Positions 57,352 to 64,000 of a stretch of DNA of 64,000 nucleotides are shown here, piece after piece. The stretch is from Tribonema minus (Eukaryota > Sar > Xanthophyceae > Tribonematales > Tribonemataceae). The DNA lies in assembly GCA_017506865.1 (NCBI GenBank), contig JAFCMP010000445.1, positions 1,798,001 through 1,862,000 on the forward strand, given 5' to 3'. The notes beneath the pieces are model-generated. The model did no database searches, had not been told where the DNA came from, and saw only the letters and a program-made list of their open reading frames with translations. Position numbers and translations under genes: made by a program. Position 1 is the first letter of the stretch. Every line of letters begins with the position of its first letter.

Positions 57352-58111
57352 GTGAGGGCCCTTTACCATGGCTGTGTGCCGTCATTGTTCCACATTTTTG
57401 GCTGGCATTGCTGTTGCCAGTCCCACTCGTGATCCACCACATGCAGAAGCAGCTCAAGAACACGCAGAATCGCAATGGCAGAGTGTTGACACTCCATGCA
57501 CTACAGAAAGCCTGGAAGGGTGGCATGGTATCTTCCCAACACGTATTGGACTGTCCACTCTCTGTAAGCCCGCTGTCCGGCATCACCAGATTCGTGCCAG
57601 ATGATCATCATGTTTTCACCCATTCGAATGCTGGAATTTGTTGCCTCAGCAAGTTTGCATGTTGCTTCGCTACTTTGTTTGGATTTCTTGAGATTGCATT
57701 TACCGGATACGCCACTCCAAGAGTCTCCTAGGATGTTGTTCTGCGGTCACACAAGAGCCGCTGAAGATGATGATGTCTTCGGTTGCACAAGACTTAACCC
57801 AGGCCCAAGCTGCTTTTTCTGCAGCAATACTTACAGCAAAAGTGAGAGCCCGGTTGTGTTGCCTGTTGCATTGATTACAAATTGCGTAGAGATGTTTGAA
57901 GAGTGCCGTGGACCTCCCTGGCCTGCCGATTGAGTGTCGTTGCTAAAAAAAGTGCATTGTAGGCAAAATGCCATTGGACTATAACGCCCAGAGACATGGC
58001 ACACGTCCATCATCCACACTAGACAGATATTCACCGCCTCGGATGATTTTCTTTTTGCTTCATACTGGCCATATCTCCAATGCTGTGGTTTGGTTTGTGG
58101 TTGTGACGCAG

Positions 58112-58431
58112 GTGATGGCGGATGCGTGTATGCCGCTGGTGCTGGGAAACTGTCGTTGCTCCGCACTATCTTCTTTAGTTGTGATGCGCCTAGCGGCATG
58201 GGGGGGGCGGTTTATGCCAGGCAATCTCTGCTGAACTGTACAGACAGCAGCATAACAGGCAGCACTGCGCTGCAGGGTGCTGTGGTGGTGACAACAAGCT
58301 TGTCAACTGACAACTCACCCAGCAGCCTTTCTGACGGCAGCTATAGTGACACCAGTACGATTCACATCGGCAAGACGGCAACAGCTCGAATACATGTACA
58401 CAACAGCCGCTTTGTCAGCAATTCGGCAATG
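58112..58431 (+). CDS. gene C: multi-coil beta-helix exon
   Basis: TGTGACGCAG acceptor and ATG|GTGAGT donor, phase 1 to 0, 106 codons. It encodes two to three coils: GDGGCVYAAGAGKLSLLRTI, MGGAVYARQSLLNCTDSSIT and the final IHVHNSRFVSNSAM with the F..N.A motif. Unlike the cassettes it is a larger, unique exon. Confidence 0.75.
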
Positions 58432-58869
58432 GTGAGTACATGCCATGCCATCAACGATTTGCAAATAGACCGTTGTTTGCATGTGGCTCTCTCAGAGCCC
58501 TTGAAGCAGATTTGACACAGGAACTGCACGAATTCACAAGTCCAGGTAGCAGTGCAGATAAAAAATGTGGAGAAAAATGGATTTAAGGGTCACACGAGAC
58601 AAATTGCCAAGCAACAATCTCATAATATATGCATGTGTGACGCTTTTTGATTGCAGGATCACATGTGCATGCAGATGCCATTGAGCTGTGTCACATTTCT
58701 TAAATGCCATGAATACGTTTTTCTACTTTCGTAGTGTCCGATATGTGCTGCCTTTCAGTGTAATTCCTAAGGACCGGGAAGCAGGTTAATGGATTGCTTG
58801 TGATCACATTTATGAGATAATTCACTCAAGGTTTCAGTTGTGGCTTATACTTTGTGTGTCATGCTGCAG

Positions 58870-59035
58870 GCGCGTGGCGGAGCTCTGCTCATTTTTGGCA
58901 ACGTCAGCAGTGATATATGTAACGTTTTTTTCTCACAAACATCGCTCGTGACGGCGGTGCTATCGCACTGGGCGGAGACCAGTTGTGGGACCTGACGCTA
59001 AGCAACTGTAGTTTTGATCACAACACAGCGCTCAG
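58870..59035 (+). CDS. gene C: beta-helix exon with a one-base deletion
   Basis: The acceptor ATGCTGCAG gives ARGGALLIFGNVSSDICNVF; the exon ends at CTCAG|GTTAGT with DLTLSNCSFDHNTAL. The two parts are in different frames. Entry phase 0 and the exit phase 2 demanded by the 59602 exon need a length of 2 mod 3, but it is 166 bp (1 mod 3). One T missing from the T7 run at 58925-58931 accounts for everything. It is either a real frameshift or a homopolymer error. Confidence 0.7.
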
Positions 59036-59601
59036 GTTAGTACACCTTGTGCTGCACATGAGCTTGTATCACTCCACCAGAGCTGCTGCTAGCCAGCACT
59101 GCAGTTGCAACCCCCAGTTGACTTACTGCATGTGTGATTGGCTGTCAGTGTATATTTGTTCGCAACTTGACAGCAGCACTAAAGAATGCACGTGGATGTG
59201 CTTGCAGCACAGAGCAGGCGTCTCTTGCTGCGGCGCCGGTCAGTGGGAAGCACTTGGCTTCAGGCGGATGGTTTTAAGAATAACTTTGGCTACCAGTCAA
59301 AGTTAACAGCCAGTTACACATTCCACCAACATCCTAAACCGTTGCCTTTCAAAACTTGCTGGCAAATTCGACAATGCCATTGAGCGACAGTAATTCTTAT
59401 ATGTAACCAAGGGCCCACGCCAAGCTTCTGCTATGCAGTGCCATACATTGTTTGTCTTGTAGTTTTGACGCCAGTGTGCAACAACCCTGCTCTTGGAGAT
59501 TGAACACATTTTGGTGCTCTCCTTGATGTGAGTAATTGCCTTCCTCATTCAAAGCCAAGCGACACCAGGGTGACACATCCGTGCGTGTTCATCTGCCACA
59601 G

Positions 59602-59717
59602 CGCTGGTGGAGCAGTTCAGCTGGATGGCAGTATTCCAACCATTACCATTGCAGGTGGCACGTCGTTCAAGGGGAATTCCGCCAGCATCGGTGATGGTAT
59701 AATGTCAACAAAGCCTG
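59602..59717 (+). CDS. gene C: beta-helix exon
   Basis: CTGCCACAG acceptor, phase 2 entry, phase 1 exit at G|GTGGGT. AGGAVQLDGSIPTITIAGGT then SFKGNSASIGDG carries the GGAV and F..N.A coil motifs. Confidence 0.7.
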
Positions 59718-60694
59718 GTGGGTGTTGGTGATGACCAATTATTGCTAGGGTTGGCAAATTCGTGTTCTGCAGGAACACCATATAATAGAAGTATACTCTG
59801 TAGTGTAAAATGTAAAGTTGTGCTGAGAAGTGCCTGTTGACCCGCCTGGTCGATTTTGATTTGTCAGATGCGAATTTTCACATTTCAAAGTAGACGTATC
59901 CGCCATCATGTACGCGTGTCTGGAAATATGTTTGTCTACCGGTACATATAAAATCTCAATCTACGGTATTTGGCCATCTTCATTCAACAATGTTGTGTCT
60001 CGCATGCCCTTGCACCTTAGCCAAGTTTGCTTACGCACAGATCATTGTTATCTGTTCCTATTTCCCGCTTATTGCTCGGCCCATGCTGAGCAGACTTTGG
60101 CCACAGGGCCAGGGACTGCACATTGTCATCAGCTTCATAGTCTCAAACTCGAACGTCGTGACTTACTTTCTACTGGCTTTTCCTGCTTTGTGGCAGTACT
60201 GTATGTGCCGGCTTCTGGGCAAACATAACTCAGCAAGGTGACCTGCCGTACAGTGCAGAGGTGATGTTGAGGGTGCACGATAGCAGCCTGATGTCTGAGG
60301 CCAGCAATGTCATCAGCACTGCATACTGCAGTAACACGTAAGGTAACACCAACGCCAAGCCACTGGCAGCAACGGCATTAGAGCGACACACTGTAGCGGA
60401 TGTAGCTGCCAGACGTGCCACACAACATTCAGCCACACTCACCGCCACATTTTATGGCATAATGAGGTTTCAGCCATCAAACTATGCCCGTCTGTCGTTG
60501 CTCCTATTCTATTGCGTGCAGTGACTAACACCTATCATTTGTGACAGTGAGATGGCAGCGGTTGCTGGTGCTCTCGGCAGGAGCTATTGCAACTGGTGGC
60601 ACAAGCGGCAGCTCAAAGGAAATGCGTGATTATAATGCTCTCTGTAGAGGCAAATCTGAATCAAAAGGATGAGGGTCTGTTTTGCCAGGCAAAA

Positions 60695-60724
60695 GGGGGT
60701 GGGTGGGGGGGTGGGGGGGGGGGG
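60695..60724 (+). repeat. G-run tract
   Basis: Runs of 5, 3, 7 and 12 G separated by single T form a potential G-quadruplex on the plus (coding) strand in a gene C intron. Confidence 0.85.
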
Positions 60725-60916
60725 CTGATTGGATCTGCCGGCTATCTGACTTGGCCAAAGCCTGTCAGCGTAGTCGGCGTGGCCCAGCTGGCCCAATTAT
60801 GGCACTGCATAGCTGGTTGCCTACATGTTCATTGAAATAACGCATTTGTTTGCCAAGTGGAATGTACTTGTTTTCAGAGTTTTCTCTTGCTTCTTGATGG
60901 CTTCCAGTTGATGCAG

Positions 60917-61053
60917 CACAGTGGGCGGCACTGCTCATGACTGCGGCATTTGAAGGCAACACAGCATCTTCATGCTACGATGGAGGGTTTGGGTCATCAC
61001 CAGCCTGGCTGATAGCTGGGAATTCATGTGCAGATGTTGATGCTGTACAACAG
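60917..61053 (+). CDS. gene C: exon, end of beta-helix
   Basis: TTGATGCAG acceptor, CAG|GTAAGC donor, phase 1 to 0. QWAALLMTAAFEGNTASSC contains the last F.GN.A coil signature; the following WLIAGNSCADVDAVQQ is the transition to the Cys-rich region. Confidence 0.65.
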
Positions 61054-62072
61054 GTAAGCGTTTGGTCATTCATAGTTGCTGTTGGCTCGCGCTTCTCGTT
61101 TATCGTTTCATGTGCCTTGTCAGTAAGCATTCTGTCAATTGCAGCTTCTGCCTCTTCACTTACTTACTACTATGACACCTGTCATATGCAACTGCACGGA
61201 CAAACACAGCCTATTGCACTTACCAGCAGCCATATACTTCAAGGTATCATGACGAAAAAGCCGCCCACATCATTGAGCGTGGGACATGATGATGCATTGA
61301 GGGGCTAGAGACCACGTTTAACTTAGAGCATGAACAGCTGCTAAGACGGGGGGTTCACGAGACAAGGCCCCCCTCCCAATGTTTCTACAAACGTAGGTAC
61401 ACATTGTGCTCAACACATGTGTCAGTCACGCTGTCTAGGCCGCCCTTCGCCATCTTGAAATCTCATGCACTTAAAGCCTGTGCAGGCCATCATGAATCTG
61501 AATCATCACACACCGTGTCTCGCATGCCATCGAGAAGACGGCTAGAATAAATGCAATTTTCAGTATCATCCTGAAATTAGATTTTTGGTTGAGTCCGCAT
61601 TTCAACTTGCCTGAATTACTGGCATGAGAGGAAGCAGTAGTGGCTACAGCAATGCTGCTGTTACAGTATACGATCAGCGCAGACTTTGTGCACTCCATGG
61701 GTGTGCCCACCTAAACGCTCTACTGTGGCGGCGGCAGGCACAGGCACGGCACAACGCAAGAGCTGTTGTTGCTCATGCATCATGGAGGTGATCACGCATG
61801 GGGCAGGCCAACCAATTATCTCATTCATGTGGCCGAAACTTATCAGTTTCAGCCACTGTGTTGAGCTTAGAATTGCGGGTTCTAGACGCTGGCATAATGT
61901 TTATGACCCACCGCATGTGATGCACCTCTGTGTGTTGGCGGCGCTTAGGCAGGCGGTACACCATGATGGTGCTCGAGTATGAAATGGGCTACCTGAGGAG
62001 CTTGTGGTGCATCAGAAGCAGAAGTCCGTTAGACGGGGGGGTCCTAATTGCCACAACACATCACAATGGTAC

Positions 62073-62450
62073 ATATGGACTTGTATTTATAAAGGCCCAA
62101 GGGAGGCCGGGTTGCCTATGCAATCGAAAAGCTTGCGTCAACGCAGCAGCCTAGTCTGCGCTGTGCCCTAGGAGTTTGGATACCGGCGCCGCAACACAGC
62201 CCAGCATTCGCGCTCCACGTGTGTATGCCATGAAGCGCTCCGCCAACTCCCGCGCCAGTGATATGCTCAGCTCAATGTGGATCTGACGCTTAGCTAACCC
62301 GGCCTTGCGTAACACATCTGCCTTCCCCCCCCCTGAGCACAGTGCTGAGTGCATTGCCAACTCCTTAACAAAAAGGCTTGTCTGCTTGCCCAGCCGTCCG
62401 TACGACTCCTGCACGAATGGCACAAAAGTACACGTTCCTTGCCTTGACGT
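62073..62450 (-). pseudogene. 5'-truncated non-LTR retroelement fragment (second family)
   Basis: On the minus strand it encodes CTFVPFVQESYGRLGKQTSL, VKELAMHSAL and LSISLARELAERFMAYTRG. This is the tail typical of protist RT polyproteins and is topologically similar to, but distinct from, the tail of the 21.9-kb element. Its 3' 186 bp match 42786-42971. The 5' limit near 62450 is approximate. It lies in the intron between the 60917 and 62500 exons. Confidence 0.7.
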
Positions 62451-62461
62451 AGCTAGAGTAC

Positions 62462-62474
62462 TACTTCCGAAGTA
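62462..62474. repeat. palindromic insertion TACTTCCGAAGTA
   Basis: A 13-bp variant of the TACTTCGAAGTA palindrome, lying at the 5' side of the retroelement fragment. Confidence 0.55.
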
Positions 62475-62499
62475 CACAGTTACATGTGTTCTCTGACAG

Positions 62500-62550
62500 G
62501 TCATCCACTCTCAGACTGGCTCCCAGGAATGCTCTGACCATCTCTCCGGC
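62500..62550 (+). CDS. gene C: short linker exon
   Basis: TTCTCTGACAG acceptor and GGC|GTAAGT donor, 17 codons, phase 0-0 (VIHSQTGSQECSDHLSG). It is called because its splice sites and phase join the exons on either side. Confidence 0.55.
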
Positions 62551-62613
62551 GTAAGTATCGTTGCATTCTTGTGCTCTTGTGTTTTGTTGTTGCCTGAATG
62601 TATGCTGCTGCAG

Positions 62614-62968
62614 GCGGTCAAACATTCTGGGGAGCAGATCGTCAGAGCAGGCACTCCCTACTACGAGGTGGAATCTGGCACACCACGTGTTTGCTGTGGA
62701 CCAGGCTACGTTGCCATCAGTGCTTCCTTCTGTGCGCCGTGCAATGGTGCCCAATACTCCTGTCCAGACTACGGCACAACAGCGGAGACTATAACACTTG
62801 AAGAAGGATACTGGCGTGGTGCTGTGGACATAACGCCAGATAATCTTGTAACGGTGCACAAGTGCTGGAATGCAGCTGCTTGTAGTGGCCAAAGAGTATA
62901 CTTGCGGAATACGACCCAGCTGGAGGACCAATACAAGAATTACTGCGCAACTGGCTACAAGGGTCCAT
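62614..62968 (+). CDS. gene C: Cys-rich domain exon preceding the membrane domain
   Basis: ATGCTGCTGCAG acceptor, phase 0; 118 codons and one base to the donor T|GTGAGC. CCGPGYVAISASFCAPCNGA, CPDYGTT, EEGYWRGAVDITP, KCWNAAACSG and YCATGYKGP reproduce the Cys-rich module (C..C...Y....., GYWR, C...AC.G, C..GY.GP) that stands directly before CAVC and the first TM helix in this family. The next expected codons are missing downstream on this strand within the window, but they match the start of the gene B exon at 21035 in phase and motif. Confidence 0.8.
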
Positions 62969-63244
62969 GTGAGCGAGCTGCTTTAGAACGAGTTTGGTCA
63001 CCACGTTGGAAGACCTTCCTAGTGAAAGCGTGAAGGTCATCAAACATCATGTTGAAGTGTTGCACGTCTTGGGCACAAAGCCTCAATGTACTTGTTCCAC
63101 TGTTTGCTTGAGTGCTCGAAGGGCCATGAACATAGAGGTTGACTCAAGTCAACTCAAGCGTTTTGGATACGGAGGTTTACACAGTGTGCTGCGACACTGG
63201 CTGTGAGATCATTCCATTGTAACGAGTGCCATTGGGGGCACATA

Positions 63245-63271
63245 CCGTAGGAAACGGATTATAATACCCCC
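63245..63271 (+). mobile_element. terminal inverted repeat of a TA-inserting DNA transposon, copy 2
   Basis: Identical to 21435-21461 and likewise preceded by TA. It is followed by repeated GTATAATACCCCCCC / GTATAAGACCCCCCC motifs to about 63375, resembling subterminal repeats. Confidence 0.65.
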
Positions 63272-63555
63272 CCTTGTATAATACCCCCCCTGTGTATAAG
63301 ACCCCCCCGTCTTGTTGTTTTGCGCTTCTCATTGCTAAGACAGGGGCCACTTTGTATAAGACCCCCAATTCTTGTAAGCTGATGCAGATGACCAGAGGCA
63401 GATAAAATACTATGAAAATATTGTTCTGTTGTCTCCCGTTTTCTGTCCATTCTTGGTCTCTCGTTTTCCGTCCATTATTGGAGATGATAAAAAAATCTTA
63501 CTATCTATTCGTAGGACGATCAGCCACTTCAAGTTTGAACTGCTTTTTTGTTGAA

Positions 63556-64000
63556 GTTGTATATTATGTCCTGGACCGCATGGGCTGCGCGCACGATAAA
63601 TCGGGCTTGTAATAACTAAATCTACGGAGGGGCCGGCGGTTCGGCGCTGGCCGGCGAGGGCCGCGGCACTTGCAACAGTGCGATGCGGCGGTAAGCGCTG
63701 ACGTCGCCATCAGGGGCAATGACTGCGCTCCAGTTGTCGATCACGACACGTGTGAGCGCGCGCTGTAGCGCGAGGGAGGTGCGGCGGCGCCAGAAGGCAA
63801 CGCGCTGCGCGAGATTGTAGCTGCCCTGCGAGCTTTGCTCGGCGAGTGCGTGTAGCAGCGCTTGGGTGTCGCGTGACATAGCGCCGAAGTGGTCAAAGGC
63901 TGCGGAAAATAGGGTGTGTGTAGTGGGGTCCAGGGCCCCTGAGACTACGTATGTGTCTATCTTTTCCTGCGAAGCCGATTCTAGCACGCGCTGCACATCG
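63556..64000 (-). mobile_element. non-LTR retrotransposon, second copy (3' end, runs off the window)
   Basis: Reverse complement of the 3' end of the 21.9-25.9-kb element, including the 3' UTR and terminus. The two copies diverge exactly at 63556/25940. Confidence 0.95.
63622..64000 (-). CDS. retrotransposon C-terminal ORF, partial
   Basis: Encodes the end of the nuclease-region ORF (VLESASQEKIDTY onward). It differs from the other copy in the visible part by a single residue (DNWSAVI against DNWNAVI), so the copies are recent or have been homogenised. The ORF continues beyond the right edge. Confidence 0.9.
   Translation of the reverse strand, partial: DVQRVLESASQEKIDTYVVSGALDPTTHTLFSAAFDHFGAMSRDTQALLHALAEQSSQGSYNLAQRVAFWRRRTSLALQRALTRVVIDNWSAVIAPDGDVSAYRRIALLQVPRPSPASAEPPAPP

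Overview
The window is eukaryotic nuclear DNA: genes are broken by GT-AG introns, exons join in consistent phase, and coding exons lie in long repeat-rich introns. A green alga (chlorophyte) is the best guess. This rests on a TGTAA polyadenylation-type signal, a very GC-rich non-LTR retroelement in a roughly 50% GC background, a MATE transporter with plant/algal-type motifs, and a family of right-handed beta-helix (Pmp-like GGAI...F..N.A repeat) membrane proteins. The species assignment is inference.

Layout. (1) 2.2-5.4 kb, minus strand: 5' end (signal peptide and first coils) of a beta-helix protein, 'gene A', running off or decaying toward the left edge. (2) 7.1-7.6 kb, plus: last exon of an unrecognised three-TM protein. 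(3) 8.5-11.6 kb, plus: C-terminal half of a MATE transporter whose exons are accompanied by decayed partial duplicates. (4) 12.2-12.9 kb plus and 13.2-13.6 kb minus: unrecognised candidate coding pieces; the second lies between islands of an iterated CGAGTA-type motif. (5) 13.9-17.1 kb: no supported gene. (6) 17.2-21.0 kb, minus: 'gene B', the C-terminal multi-TM domain of a beta-helix membrane protein. (7) 21.9-25.9 kb, plus: a 5'-truncated non-LTR retrotransposon with RT (YLDD) and a C-terminal zinc-finger/nuclease-like region. (8) 26.7-63.0 kb, plus: 'gene C', a huge array in which single 25-codon, phase 1-1 exons, each one beta-helix coil, sit in kilobase introns built from repeatedly duplicated modules with CTG tracts, followed by a coherent chain of 3' exons ending in a Cys-rich domain. 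(9) 63.6-64.0 kb, minus: the 3' end of a second, nearly identical copy of the retrotransposon.

Main inference: genes B and C look like two halves of one gene, separated by an inversion of about 25.94-63.56 kb whose ends lie in the two inverted retroelement copies. Gene C stops in phase 1 at a GYKGP motif and gene B starts with the two bases that complete the codon before a CAVC motif. A 27-bp terminal repeat with TA flanks occurs once beside each retroelement copy and would become a proper inverted pair if the segment were flipped. A real inversion allele and an assembly misjoin at the repeated retroelement are both possible.

The array also holds a probable PIF/Harbinger-like MITE (TTA duplication), an 843-bp TIR element, a 186-bp retroelement tail with a 12-bp target duplication and an empty paralogous site, recurring palindromic TA(CTTCGAAG)TA insertions, and an inverted internal segment. 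One cassette exon has an in-frame stop, and single-base frame breaks occur in or near short repeats in genes A, C and possibly B. Part of this family may therefore be decaying, or the sequence may contain errors. No tRNA, rRNA or CRISPR array was seen.
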